Notes under the pieces: model-generated | Database searches by the model: none | What the model was told of the DNA's origin: nothing | Seen by the model: the letters and a program-made list of their open reading frames with translations, nothing else | Shown: one piece after another, positions 1 to 8,833 of the stretch | Layout: each line of letters begins with the position of its first letter | Numbering within the stretch: the first letter of the stretch is position 1 | Position numbers and translations under genes: made by a program | Assembly: GCF_021117385.1 (NCBI RefSeq) | Contig: NZ_CP088252.1 | Span: 186,001-250,000 of the forward strand | DNA from: Frateuria soli | GTDB lineage: Bacteria; Pseudomonadota; Gammaproteobacteria; Xanthomonadales; Rhodanobacteraceae | DNA: 64,000 bases | Direction of reading: 5' to 3'

Positions 1-243
1 GCGGTCACCGGCGCGAAGCTGGACGACAAGATGTACCACCGCTTCACCGGCTACGTCGGCAATCTCAAGACCATGAGTCTGAAGGACATGCTGGCCACGC
101 ACCCGGAGCGTGTGATCGAGATCGCCGTCAAGGGCATGCTGCCGAAGAACCCGCTGGGCCGTGCGATGTACCGCAAGCTCAAGGTGTACGGCGGCGCCGA
201 GCATCCGCATACCGCCCAGCAGCCGCAGGCGCTGGAGATCTAA
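1..243 (+). CDS. rplM: 50S ribosomal protein L13, C-terminal part
   Basis: The first 80 codons in frame 1 are the C-terminal portion of ribosomal protein L13, which helps nucleate 50S subunit assembly. The reading frame is open from base 1, so the N-terminal part lies outside the window. Recognisable L13 features are the TGY segment, the [20 protein letters not shown] stretch and the MLPKNPLGR motif near the end. It stops with TAA 8 bases before rpsI, the usual rplM-rpsI operon. Identification is secure; only the start is missing. Confidence 0.96.
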   Translation, partial: AVTGAKLDDKMYHRFTGYVGNLKTMSLKDMLATHPERVIEIAVKGMLPKNPLGRAMYRKLKVYGGAEHPHTAQQPQALEI

Positions 244-251
244 GGAAACCC

Positions 252-644
252 ATGGCTATCCAGCAGAATTACGGCACCGGTCGCCGCAAGACCTCCGCCG
301 CCCGCGTGTTCCTGCGCAAGGGCAACGGCGCGATCGAAGTCAACGGCAAGCCGCTCGACCAGTTCTTCGGTCGCGAGACCTCGCGCATGATCGTGCGCCA
401 GCCGCTCGAACTGACGCAGAGCGCCGACAAGTTCGACATCAAGGTCACCGTCGCCGGCGGCGGCATCACCGGCCAGGCCGGTGCGATCCGTCTCGGTATC
501 GCCCGCGCGCTGATCGAGTACGACGAGACCCTGAAGTCGCCGCTGCGCAAGGCCGGCTTCGTGACCCGCGACGCCCGCGAGGTCGAGCGCAAGAAGGTCG
601 GTCTGCACAAGGCCCGCCGCGCCACCCAGTTCTCGAAGCGCTAA
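252..644 (+). CDS. rpsI: 30S ribosomal protein S9
   Basis: S9 sits in the head of the 30S subunit and its basic C-terminal tail reaches the P-site tRNA. The 130-residue product has the usual bacterial length, the N-terminal [15 protein letters not shown] signature and the conserved [17 protein letters not shown] tail ending in Lys-Arg. An AAGGAAA ribosome binding site precedes the ATG. It is co-transcribed with rplM. Confidence 0.98.
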   Translation: MAIQQNYGTGRRKTSAARVFLRKGNGAIEVNGKPLDQFFGRETSRMIVRQPLELTQSADKFDIKVTVAGGGITGQAGAIRLGIARALIEYDETLKSPLRKAGFVTRDAREVERKKVGLHKARRATQFSKR

Positions 645-698
645 CATCCGCTTCGAGGGACGATGCAACCGGTCAGAGCGCATCGTGCCCAAGGGTTT

Positions 699-772
699 TG
701 GGAGATCGTCTAACGGTAGGACAACGGACTCTGACTCCGTTTATCTAGGTTCGAATCCTAGTCTCCCAGCCA
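699..772 (+). tRNA. tRNA-Gln (anticodon CTG)
   Basis: A complete 74-nt cloverleaf is visible. The acceptor stem pairs TGGGAGA (699-705) with TCTCCCA (762-768). The anticodon stem ACGGA/TCCGT encloses a loop with CTG at 731-733, reading CAG (Gln). The T arm carries GGTTCGAATCC. A genomically encoded CCA ends the gene at 770-772. Confidence 0.97.
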
Positions 773-776
773 AACG

Positions 777-808
777 AAAGAGGCCCGCCATTGGCGGGCC
801 TCTTTTTT
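777..808 (+). terminator. Rho-independent terminator after tRNA-Gln
   Basis: The arms AAAGAGGCCCGCC and GGCGGGCCTCTTT form a 13-bp stem with a 3-nt loop, and the T run continues the 3' arm. It begins 4 nt after the tRNA CCA end. Confidence 0.93.
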
Positions 809-1086
809 GCATGTTCGACGGAGGTGGCGGAAAGCCGGCTTGTCGTTCCGCTCGTTGCGCCCCGATGCGGAATCCTGCGACGCAGGGCACAACGATGGCA
901 GGATGGTTGCCCGCCGTGCCGAGCCGGCTTGCGCTACGATGAGCACCACCGAAAGGCGATGGTAGGTTATTGGTTTCACTCGTTTTTCACGAAGCAAGTC
1001 GTTGTATAGATGGAATAACATGTCGACGTGGACCGGTCGCTGGATTGGGGTAATTCAGGCCATCCATGCCCAAGGGGGTTAGGACG
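809..1086. other. Intergenic region, nothing recognised
   Basis: About 280 bases between the tRNA terminator and the MASE1 gene. Short AT-richer stretches around 966-1020 could hold the downstream promoter (for example a TATAGA at about 1005), but no convincing -35/-10 pair or small gene was found. Confidence 0.4.
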
Positions 1087-2664
1087 ATGCTGACAAGGAT
1101 CTGGGACAACATCTGGCTCAGGCACGTGACCGTTGCGGCCGGTTATGCCCTGAGTTACCTCCTGCTTCGCGAGATTTCTTTCTCCCACTGGGTGCTGTTC
1201 GCAGGCTTGCGTCTGTGCGCCCTGATGTTGTTGCCGTATCGCTACTGGCCGGCGCTGCTGGTGGGCGAGCTGATTCCGCTCGGCTACCTCAGCCTGAGCT
1301 GCCTGGAACAGTACGGCTGGATGTGGTCGGCGATCATGCTGGTGCCGCCCGTTGGCCTGGCGATGCCCATCGTCCGCTTCTGCCGCGAGCAACGTCGCCT
1401 GTTTCCATCGCGCACGATCACCAGCATCAATGTGCTGCTGCTCTGTTCCCTGCTGGTGTCGGTCGTGTGGACCATCGCCGATACGTCGGCCCTGTTCGTG
1501 GCCACGGTCGAGCCGCGGCATGATTTCCGCACGGCGGCCGGGTGGTATTTCCTTGGCTCGTACATCGGCATCCTGACCGTCGTGCCGCTGGCGCTGGCAG
1601 TAAGGGAAGAGCTGGCCAGCCGGTCGCTCCGGCAGATTCTCGCGGGCGTCTCGGAGAGTCGCCTGGTGCTCGAGACGGTGTCGCTGCTGTTGCCGGCCCT
1701 GGCCTTGCTCGTCTGGCTGGCGTCGGGCGTGGCCGGTGATGCCAGTCAGGCTGCGCGGATGGCGATGTTCCTGCCGGTCGCCTGGCTGTCGCTGCGCCAT
1801 GGCTGGCGCGGCGCCGCCGTCGGCGGCACGGCGGCAAGCGTCGCGGTCATCCTCACCATGCCGGTCGTTCGGGACCACGAAACCGTCCAGGCCCAGGTCT
1901 TCATCGCTTTCACCATCACCACGATGCTGATGCTCGGCGCGCGCATCGCGGTGCTGCATCAGCGCGAGAAGCAGGAACGGATGGATTCTCGTCTGGCGTT
2001 GGCGATGGCGCAGAGGAATGTCTATCTGGGTGAACTGCAACTGCGGCAGACATCCTATGCGCTGGAGCAGATGAGCGGGGCAATCCAGGCGTCCTACACC
2101 CAGTTGCTGGGCCGGCTGCGCTGCCTGCTGCCAGGAACCGACGAGCGCACCTACTACCGTCAGGCTGCCGTGGCGCAGCATCAGATGTACCGGCTGGCCG
2201 ACTCGCTGTACCCGCTTTCTTGGCGCGACCGCGGGCTGACGGCCGCGCTGCGCGAAGGGTCGATCCCCCGTGCGCTTGACGAAGGCGGCATCGTCTACTG
2301 GTGCGACATCCAGGGAGATGTCGAACAGTTGTCCACCAGCGTCCAGATGGCGCTGTACCGGCTTGCCTCGGAAGCGATCGCGCTGGCATGCGCCAAGCGC
2401 AACGTCAGCAAGGTGCGCATGCGGTTGCGTAGCGGCCACTCCGGCGGGCGGCGCTGGGCAGTACTTTGCGTGGACAGCGACGTGGATTACGAGCGTCTGG
2501 CCCGCGTGCGCTGGGACGATATCCAGTCGGCCCTCGGTGGCAGTGGCATGGGCCTGGGCGCACTCAAGGATCGCGCCGGCATTTTCGAAGGCAAGGTCCA
2601 TGCACGTGCACGAGGCACGGGCCATCGGATCAGCCTGATGCTGTTCGACCCGGAACTCGCCTGA
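1087..2664 (+). CDS. MASE1-type membrane sensor with degenerate histidine-kinase domain
   Basis: This 525-residue protein has about eight hydrophobic segments in its first 300 residues, in the pattern of the MASE1 sensory domain. A soluble tail follows that resembles the C-terminal half of NarX-like histidine kinases. The tail retains a helix resembling the one that follows the phosphorylated His in such kinases (LYPLSWRDRGLTAALREG), an N-box-like helix (LYRLASEAIALACAKRN) and a final GMGLGALKDR-GTGHRISL segment. The N-box Asn and the DxGxG box are not visible and there is no HxE/D phospho-acceptor motif, so kinase activity is doubtful. The ATG at 1087 is preferred over 1066 because GGGGGTTAGGA precedes it. 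No response regulator is adjacent. The family call is moderate; the signal sensed is unknown. Confidence 0.7.
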   Translation: MLTRIWDNIWLRHVTVAAGYALSYLLLREISFSHWVLFAGLRLCALMLLPYRYWPALLVGELIPLGYLSLSCLEQYGWMWSAIMLVPPVGLAMPIVRFCREQRRLFPSRTITSINVLLLCSLLVSVVWTIADTSALFVATVEPRHDFRTAAGWYFLGSYIGILTVVPLALAVREELASRSLRQILAGVSESRLVLETVSLLLPALALLVWLASGVAGDASQAARMAMFLPVAWLSLRHGWRGAAVGGTAASVAVILTMPVVRDHETVQAQVFIAFTITTMLMLGARIAVLHQREKQERMDSRLALAMAQRNVYLGELQLRQTSYALEQMSGAIQASYTQLLGRLRCLLPGTDERTYYRQAAVAQHQMYRLADSLYPLSWRDRGLTAALREGSIPRALDEGGIVYWCDIQGDVEQLSTSVQMALYRLASEAIALACAKRNVSKVRMRLRSGHSGGRRWAVLCVDSDVDYERLARVRWDDIQSALGGSGMGLGALKDRAGIFEGKVHARARGTGHRISLMLFDPELA

Positions 2665-2704
2665 GCGGAGGAAACCCGCGCCGTCGCCCCCGCTTCGGAC
2701 AGGC

Positions 2705-2741
2705 AAAAAGAAAACCGCCCCGGAGGGCGGTTTTCTTTTTT
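2705..2741. terminator. Bidirectional rho-independent terminator
   Basis: AAAAAGAAAACCGCCC and GGGCGGTTTTCTTTTTT form a long stem with a short CGGA loop, with A and T runs on both sides. It lies between the plus-strand sensor gene and the convergent exported-protein gene and can serve both. Confidence 0.93.
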
Positions 2742-2756
2742 CGTATCCCCCGGCGC

Positions 2757-3248
2757 TTACGGCGAGTGGCTGCTGCACTCCACCGGGTCGTCGCACGGTG
2801 CGGCGGCCGCGTAGGTCGTGGTATCGGGATTCACCGTGAAGGCAGTCGTACCGTCGCTCATCGGTGTCGCCCGCAGCTGGATGTTGTTGCCGCGATAGAC
2901 CGTCTCGGCATAGGAGGTCAACGGCACGGCCGTCGTGCTGGTGGACGCGGTCTGCTGCGGGGTAGAGAGACGCTGCGCATCGCGACCCATGGGCAGCACC
3001 AGGAACTGCCCGCTCACGTTGCCAAAAGCCACGCGAACATTGCCGTACATGTCGTTCACCTGGACGTACTGCACGCCGTTGTTGGTGAACGTGTACACAT
3101 GCCAATGCGTGCTCGCGCTCACGTCCTGTGCATTCGGCCAGGCTTGACCCAGGCCCGTGCCCGTTGCCGCCACGGCAGACGCCGAAAAGCCCATGACGAC
3201 CAGGCCGGCGAGAAGCGCGCGGCGAGGCAGGAATTTGATCATAGCCAT
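2757..3248 (-). CDS. Exported protein of unknown function
   Basis: I do not recognise this 163-residue protein. It starts with a clear Sec signal peptide: a positive N-terminus (KFLPRRALL), a hydrophobic core (AGLVVMGFSASAVA) and an AxA cleavage site near residue 27. The mature part is Thr/Ser/Ala-rich, with two Cys near the C-terminus (CDDPVEC) that could form a disulfide. Two ATGs are possible, 3248 and 3242; the AAGGGG Shine-Dalgarno is better spaced (8 nt) for 3242. It stands alone between a terminator and a divergent ClC gene and is probably periplasmic. Confidence 0.7.
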   Translation of the reverse strand: MAMIKFLPRRALLAGLVVMGFSASAVAATGTGLGQAWPNAQDVSASTHWHVYTFTNNGVQYVQVNDMYGNVRVAFGNVSGQFLVLPMGRDAQRLSTPQQTASTSTTAVPLTSYAETVYRGNNIQLRATPMSDGTTAFTVNPDTTTYAAAAPCDDPVECSSHSP

Positions 3249-3562
3249 GTCCCCTTCTGGAATTTGCTCGTTGGTCGAGCAATCGCACTCTACCTTGCAA
3301 AAGTGATTTTTTCGCGAAAAGCCACGCTTAAACTGAGTGCCGCGTTAAGCTTTTGCTGTCGCGCGCGGCGAAGGGTCATCGTCGCGGCCGAGGTGCCGTC
3401 TGGCCGCCGCATCCGCTGTGGCGGCCCCATCTCCCGCGGAAGCGCCACGGCCCCGGGACAGCATCCGCGACCCATGGGTAGGGCGGCAGGCATCGGAGCT
3501 GAAGGGAGCCCTTCGGTTCCCTGGCCGGGAGGCGTAAAATCCCCGCTTTGCGCGTGATTTCG
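3249..3562. other. Divergent intergenic region with a 12-bp palindrome
   Basis: This 314-base spacer separates two divergent genes. It contains the perfect palindrome TTTTCGCGAAAA at 3309-3320, embedded in an AT-rich patch (3300-3360) that is the likely promoter area. The rest is GC-rich with no ORF or RNA that I recognise. Confidence 0.4.
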
Positions 3563-5449
3563 ATGACCTCCCCCTCCGACAAGCCGGCTCCGCCGCTGGG
3601 CGTGCGCCTGGAAGGCAGCACGGACGCCCTGCCACTTTCTCCCGCGTTGGGAGTCAGCCTCGACGCCACCCGCATGCCACGCCGCTCCACCCTGGTGGAC
3701 CGGCGGGTGCTGCGGATCACCGCGGTGTCGGTGGTGCTGGGCGTGGCTGCGGCCTTCATTGCCCAAGTGTTGACCTCCCTGATCGGGCTGGTCACCAATC
3801 TGGCGTTCTACGGTCGACTGTCGACCGACTTTTCCTCGCCGGCCGGCCATCACCTGGGACCCTGGGTCATCGTGGTCCCCGTGATCGGTGGCCTGATCGT
3901 CGGCGCGATGGCGCGCTGGGGTTCGCGCGCCATCCGCGGCCACGGCATTCCCGAGGCGATGGAGCAGGTGCTGCTCAACGAGTCGAAGATCCCGCCGCGG
4001 ATCACTTTCCTCAAGCCGGTGTCCTCGGCGATCGCCATCGGCACCGGCGGGCCATTCGGCGCCGAGGGGCCGATCATCGCCACCGGCGGCGCACTGGGCT
4101 CGTTCATCGGGCAGCTCCTGCGGGTCACCGGCGGCGAGCGCAAGGTGCTGCTGGCGGCTGGCGCCGCCGCGGGCATGGCGGCGGTGTTCGCCTCGCCGGT
4201 GGCGGCGGTCGTGCTGGCGGTGGAACTGTTGTTGTTCGAGCTGCGTCCGCGTTCGCTGATTCCCGTCGCGCTGGCGACCGTGGCCGCCACCTCCGTGCGC
4301 TACGCGTTCCAGGGCACTGCGCCGGTGTTCGCGATGCCGGCGCTGGCCGAGCCCGGCGCTGTCGCGCTGGCGTGCTACGTGGGCGTGGGCGCGTTGCTCG
4401 GCCTGGTCAGCGTCGGTGTCACGCGGATCGTCTACGGCATCGAGGACGCGTTCGAGCGGCTGCCGATCCACTGGATGTGGTGGCCGGCGCTGGGCGGCGT
4501 GGCGGTGGGCGTGGTCGGTTATTTCGCGCCGCTGACGCTCGGCGTGGGCTACACCAACATCGAAGGCATCGTCAGCGGCGAATTCACGCTGCACACGCTG
4601 TTTTTCCTGTGCGTGATGAAGTTCATTTCCTGGTCGATCTCGCTGGGCAGCGGCACCTCGGGCGGTACGCTGGCGCCGCTGTTCACCATCGGCGGCGCGC
4701 TGGGTGCACTGATCGGACTGGGGCTCGCCGCATTGCTGCCGCAGTTCGGCATCGACTCGCGCATCGCTGCCCTGGTCGGCATGGCGGCGATCTTCGCGGG
4801 CGCCTCCCGCGCTCTGCTGACCGCAGTGGTGTTCGCGTTCGAGACCACCGGCCAGCCAGCCGGCCTGCTGCCGCTGCTGGGCGGCTGCACCGCGGCCTAC
4901 CTGATCTCCGCACTGATGATGCGCAACACCATCATGACCGAGAAGATCGCCCGCCGCGGCGTGCGTGTGCCTTCCGAATACGCGGCCGACTACCTGGACC
5001 AGGTGGCGGTGGGCGATGCCTGTTCGCGCAACGTGGTGACCCTGCGCACCACCCAGACGCTGGGCGAGGTGCGCCACTGGTTGAACGAAGGTTCGGCCGA
5101 GGCGCAGCACCAGGGTTTCCCGGTGGTGGACGAGCACGAGCAGGTGGTGGGCGTGCTGACGCGGCGCAGCCTGCTCGATCCGCAGTGGTCCTATTCGCTG
5201 CCGCTGGCCGACCTGGTCATCCGTCCGCCGATGATGGTCAAGGAGGATCATTCGCTGCGCGAGGCCGCCGACCACATGGTGGCCGAGCAGGTCGGCCGGC
5301 TGATCGTGGTCAGCAAGGATGCGCCGCACCGGATGGTCGGCATCATCACGCGAGGTGACCTCTTGAGCGCGCACAAGCGCCGGTTGCAGGAAGCGCGCCA
5401 GGCCAGTCGTCACCTGCGCTTCGGCCGCAACGGCGTGCGTGCGGCCTGA
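3563..5449 (+). CDS. ClC-family chloride channel/antiporter with C-terminal CBS pair
   Basis: The 628-residue product is a ClC chloride transporter with about 430 residues of membrane core followed by two CBS domains (roughly residues 480-620), which in the family bind adenine nucleotides and gate transport. The selectivity-filter motifs are visible: GHGIP (about residue 126), GTGGPFGAEGP (about 160-170, with the gating Glu) and GSGTSGGTLAP. The ATG at 3563 is chosen; an in-frame TTG at 3548 is less likely. The first 40 residues are a polar cytoplasmic tail. It appears monocistronic. Whether it acts as channel or H+/Cl- exchanger cannot be settled here. Confidence 0.92.
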   Translation: MTSPSDKPAPPLGVRLEGSTDALPLSPALGVSLDATRMPRRSTLVDRRVLRITAVSVVLGVAAAFIAQVLTSLIGLVTNLAFYGRLSTDFSSPAGHHLGPWVIVVPVIGGLIVGAMARWGSRAIRGHGIPEAMEQVLLNESKIPPRITFLKPVSSAIAIGTGGPFGAEGPIIATGGALGSFIGQLLRVTGGERKVLLAAGAAAGMAAVFASPVAAVVLAVELLLFELRPRSLIPVALATVAATSVRYAFQGTAPVFAMPALAEPGAVALACYVGVGALLGLVSVGVTRIVYGIEDAFERLPIHWMWWPALGGVAVGVVGYFAPLTLGVGYTNIEGIVSGEFTLHTLFFLCVMKFISWSISLGSGTSGGTLAPLFTIGGALGALIGLGLAALLPQFGIDSRIAALVGMAAIFAGASRALLTAVVFAFETTGQPAGLLPLLGGCTAAYLISALMMRNTIMTEKIARRGVRVPSEYAADYLDQVAVGDACSRNVVTLRTTQTLGEVRHWLNEGSAEAQHQGFPVVDEHEQVVGVLTRRSLLDPQWSYSLPLADLVIRPPMMVKEDHSLREAADHMVAEQVGRLIVVSKDAPHRMVGIITRGDLLSAHKRRLQEARQASRHLRFGRNGVRAA

Positions 5450-5523
5450 AGCGTGGCCACCGGGGCAGTGGGCTGACCCACTTCCCCGATGCGGGAGTGG
5501 CCGGAGCTCTCCCGCTCCCCGGA

Positions 5524-6159
5524 CTACATTTCCTTGTCGCCCACCAGCACGATATCGGCCGGGCGCCGCGCGAACAGGCCGACGGTGACCACGCCCGGAA
5601 TCTGGTTCAGCTCGGACTCCAGCGCCACCGGATCGGTGATCTGCCAGCCGTGCACGTCGATCACCCAGTTTCCATTGTCGGTCACCACGCCGTCGCGCCA
5701 CACCGGCTGCCCGCCGCGCTTGACGATCTCGCGACCGACCAGGCTGCGCGCCATCGGGATCACCTCGATCGGCAGCGGAAAGCGGCCGAGCAGGTCCACG
5801 CGCTTGCTCGAATCGATGATGCAGACGAACTGCGCGCTCGCCTCGGCGACGATCTTCTCGCGGGTGAGCGCGGCGCCGCCACCCTTGATCAGCCGCTTGT
5901 GCGGATCGCACTCGTCGGCGCCATCGACGTACAGCGAAAGCGGCCCGGTGGCATTGAGGTCGAGCACCGGTATGCCGTGTCGCTTCAGTTGCGCGGTCGA
6001 CTGCTCGGAACTGGATACCGCGCCGTGGATGCGGTGCTTGATGCCGGCCAGCGCGTCGATGAAGAAGGCCACGGTCGAGCCGGTGCCGACACCCACGATG
6101 GCGCCGTCCTCGACGTAGCGGATGGCGGCTTCGCCGGCGAGGCGCTTTTCGTTGCTCAT
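5524..6159 (-). CDS. rpiA: Ribose-5-phosphate isomerase A
   Basis: RpiA interconverts ribose-5-phosphate and ribulose-5-phosphate in the non-oxidative pentose phosphate pathway. The 211-residue protein matches the family length and shows the phosphate-binding GVGTGSTV loop (about residues 23-30), the catalytic YVDGADE segment and the [11 protein letters not shown] motif. AAGGA precedes the ATG. It is the last gene of a minus-strand run that starts with the ZapB-like gene. Confidence 0.97.
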   Translation of the reverse strand: MSNEKRLAGEAAIRYVEDGAIVGVGTGSTVAFFIDALAGIKHRIHGAVSSSEQSTAQLKRHGIPVLDLNATGPLSLYVDGADECDPHKRLIKGGGAALTREKIVAEASAQFVCIIDSSKRVDLLGRFPLPIEVIPMARSLVGREIVKRGGQPVWRDGVVTDNGNWVIDVHGWQITDPVALESELNQIPGVVTVGLFARRPADIVLVGDKEM

Positions 6160-6215
6160 GGAGGTTTCCTTGGGGAGGTCTGCGCGCCTGCCGTCGGCGG
6201 GCGTCGGATCGGTGG

Positions 6216-6679
<464 letters not shown>

Positions 6680-6683
<4 letters not shown>

Positions 6684-7285
6684 CGGGAGGCTTCCGGGTG
6701 GCAGTCGATCAGTTCGCGATCGGTGGCGATGTAGTCCAGCGGTACATCCCAGGGTTCGGGCGCGATCGCGGGCAACTCCTGGAAGTCGTAGGCGACGCCG
6801 ACCAGAAGTGGCTCGGTGGGGCGTGCCTGGTCGTTCAGGAACGCAAAGCTGCGGTCATACCAGCCGCCGCCGTAGCCGAGCCGGTGACCACGGCGGTCGA
6901 AGCCCAGCAACGGGACGAGCACCAGGTCGAGCTGGAACGGAGCGAACCATTCCCGCGGCGCCACCGGTTCGGGGATGCCATAGCGGTTGGGCTCGACATC
7001 CTCGCCGGCCGACCAGGGGGCGAAGCGCAGTCCCCGGTCCTCGCCCAGTACCGGAAGCAGGAAGCGCTGGCCGCGCGCAGCCAGTGGCGGGATCGCCAGG
7101 TTCAGCGGCAGCTCGCCATCGCAGGCCCAGTAGCCGGCCACGCGAGCGTCGGTGTGGTACTCGGGGAGCTGTTCGAGGCTGTGCCTGAGGCCCTGCGCGG
7201 CGGCGATGCGCTGCGCCGGCGTCAGTGCGCGGCGGCGGGCGGCGAGATGCTGGCGCAGTTCGCGGCGTTGGGCGGTGGCGTCCAC
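6680..7285 (-). CDS. ygfA: 5-formyltetrahydrofolate cyclo-ligase
   Basis: The enzyme converts 5-formyl-THF to 5,10-methenyl-THF using ATP, recycling folate. The 201-residue product has the family's N-terminal [17 protein letters not shown] helix, the substrate loop around PNRYGIPEP and the ATP-binding [13 protein letters not shown] motif. It lies directly downstream of the 6S RNA gene, the conserved zapA-ssrS-ygfA arrangement of gammaproteobacteria. A strong hairpin separates the RNA from this gene. Confidence 0.95.
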
Positions 7286-7331
7286 GTTCGCGCATCTCCT
7301 GGCAAGAGGGCGCGACGGCGCCGCTCACGCA

Positions 7332-7362
7332 CCCGGCCGACGTTGCGTCAACGTCGGCCGGG
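7332..7362. other. 13-bp perfect hairpin between 6S RNA and ygfA
   Basis: CCCGGCCGACGTT (7332-7344) pairs perfectly with AACGTCGGCCGGG (7350-7362) around a 5-nt loop. There is no T run on either strand, so it is not a textbook terminator. It starts 14 nt past the 6S RNA 3' end in minus orientation and could halt exonucleases at, or attenuate read-through of, the ssrS-ygfA transcript. Confidence 0.6.
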
Positions 7363-7375
7363 GCGGAAAAGAGGT

Positions 7376-7564
7376 GGCGTCAACCGCGATGCCGCTGCCC
7401 ACCGAACGACCTTGATCCTTTTGGATCAGGTGGGAGGACTACATGGCCTTCAAGGCTTTCCGCACGCGGCGGACATGCACAACAACCATGTGAAGCCGAC
7501 CCGGGGTCGTATGTAGGAACAAGGCAAATGTAAGAGTGTGCTGGCGCACACCGCAGAAAACGCC
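7376..7564 (-). ncRNA. ssrS: 6S RNA
   Basis: 6S RNA binds sigma70-RNA polymerase as a promoter mimic and tunes transcription in stationary phase. Read on the minus strand, the ends pair: GGCGTT, a 2x2 mismatch, then CTGCGGTGT against GCATCGCGG and GACGCC, which closes a 189-nt RNA (E. coli 184 nt). The 3' half carries sequence close to the E. coli RNA: an AAGCCTTGAAG segment, the ACCTGATCCAAAAGGATCAAGG hairpin region and GGCAGCGGCATC. Position between zapA and ygfA agrees. The 5' end lies within a few bases of the zapA stop codon, so it may be processed from the zapA transcript. Confidence 0.9.
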
Positions 7565-7569
7565 GGGGA

Positions 7570-7887
7570 CTATCTTACTTGCGCGTCGAGCGCCGCTTCA
7601 AGCTTGCGACGCAATGCGGCGAGACCGTCAGTCACGCTGCGATCAGCCCCGTCGTGTTGTCTGCGCAGGCCCAGGTACTCGTGGGTCACGCTGATCGCCG
7701 CGAGCACCGCCAGCCGGTCGAAACCGGGCGTGCGGGCATTGGCGCGCAGCTCGCGCATCTTCTGGTCGAGGAAGGTGGCCGCGGCGAGCAGGCCCTCGCG
7801 CTCCTCGGGGGCGCAGGCGATCAGGAATTCGCGATCCAGCAGGCGCAGCGCGACCGGCTCGGAAGCGGGGGAGGGCGTGCTGCTCAT
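7570..7887 (-). CDS. zapA: Cell division protein ZapA
   Basis: ZapA cross-links FtsZ protofilaments and stabilises the Z-ring. The 105-residue product has the ZapA pattern: a short N-terminal domain with VALRLLDREFLIACAPEER and LLAAATFLDQKMRELR, then a helical C-terminus (about residues 55-100) expected to form the coiled-coil tetramer. The ATG at 7887 shares its A with the stop of the upstream ZapB-like gene (TGATG), so the two are coupled. The 6S RNA gene follows immediately. Confidence 0.92.
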   Translation of the reverse strand: MSSTPSPASEPVALRLLDREFLIACAPEEREGLLAAATFLDQKMRELRANARTPGFDRLAVLAAISVTHEYLGLRRQHDGADRSVTDGLAALRRKLEAALDAQVR

Positions 7888-8111
7888 CAGCCGTTGTTCT
7901 CGAGGGCTTTCAACCGTTGGATCATGGCCTCGACGCGCGTGCGCGCCTGGTCGTTGCGCGCCATCAGGCCCGCCCGCTCGTTGGCCAGCTGTTCCTGGCT
8001 GTGCCGCAGGCTGCGGTTTTCCTCCTGCAGCCGGCGCACGAGGTCCAGCAGGCGGTCCAGCTGCTGGTTCAGGGTGGCCAATTCCTGCTGGACGGGATCG
8101 GGCGTGCTCAT
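7887..8111 (-). CDS. ZapB-like coiled-coil protein (TIGR02449 type)
   Basis: A 74-residue protein that is almost entirely coiled coil with heptad Leu (LATLNQQLDRLLDLVRRLQEEN). It belongs to the short family usually found immediately upstream of zapA in gammaproteobacteria and is presumed to act with ZapA at the septum. The ATG at 8111 is chosen because the sequence upstream does not look like coiled coil. The role is inferred from context. Confidence 0.82.
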   Translation of the reverse strand: MSTPDPVQQELATLNQQLDRLLDLVRRLQEENRSLRHSQEQLANERAGLMARNDQARTRVEAMIQRLKALENNG

Positions 8112-8266
8112 GGTGTGAAATATAGCAAGCCTGCCGCGGGAAAAGGTGCGGCATTTCCCCATGGCGGCGCGCAGGGGCGCGACCGCCTGTCCGGCCGCGC
8201 CCAGGCGCTCTCCTACAAGAGCCCGGGGCGATTAGACTTGGTGGCCGATCCCCGTGGAGATCCGCC

Positions 8267-8833
8267 ATGACCGCCCCCGATTTACTCGGCTACGACGAGC
8301 TGGATGCCGCGCTCGTGCGCATGCGCATCGGCGCGGACGCGAGCGAGCTGCATGGCTCGCTCTGCGGCTACCTGGCCGGCGGGGGCTCGCTGGAAAGGCA
8401 ACCGTTGCTGGCGGCGCTGGCGTTCGAAGGCGGCGAGGCGGTCGTGCCGGCACCGCATGACCAGGCGCTGCTGGAGCGGCTGGCGACCCAGTCCCGCGGC
8501 GAGCTGGCGGACCCCGAACTCGGCTTCGAGCCCTTGCTGCCGGCGGACGATCGTCCGCTGGCCGAACGTGCCGAGGCGCTGGTGGAGTGGTGCCGGGGCT
8601 TCCTTGGCGGCTTCGGCCTGGCCGGCGCCGGCACCCACGCGCAATTGTCCGAAGAGGCGCAGGAAATCCTGCGCGACCTCACCACGATCGCCAGTTCGGC
8701 CTTCGATTTCGGCGACGAGAGCGAGGACGAGGATGCGCTGATCGAGGTGCACGAGTTCGTGCGCATGGGCGCCATGCTGTTGTTCGCCGAGATCCACTCC
8801 GCGCAGCGCCCGGCGAACGACACCCTGCATTGA
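8267..8833 (+). CDS. ygfB: YgfB/YecA (UPF0149) family protein
   Basis: This 188-residue protein belongs to the UPF0149 family: N-terminal ASELHGSLCGYLAGGG, central WCRGFLGGFGLAG and C-terminal acidic EDEDALIEVHEFVRMGAMLL segments are all present. There is no zinc-binding SEC-C tail as in YecA. In other gammaproteobacteria ygfB likewise precedes pepP and lies divergent from zapA. The biochemical function is not settled. Confidence 0.93.
   Translation: MTAPDLLGYDELDAALVRMRIGADASELHGSLCGYLAGGGSLERQPLLAALAFEGGEAVVPAPHDQALLERLATQSRGELADPELGFEPLLPADDRPLAERAEALVEWCRGFLGGFGLAGAGTHAQLSEEAQEILRDLTTIASSAFDFGDESEDEDALIEVHEFVRMGAMLLFAEIHSAQRPANDTLH

Noticed and set aside
661-685. CGATGC/GCATCG hairpin after rpsI as a terminator
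   Set aside because: Six base pairs with a 13-nt loop and no T run; likely chance.
976-3300. A 774-codon open frame on the minus strand across the MASE1 gene
   Set aside because: It is rich in Arg, His, Gln and Gly with no domain, and it runs antisense to a well-formed membrane protein and across a terminator; a high-GC shadow frame.
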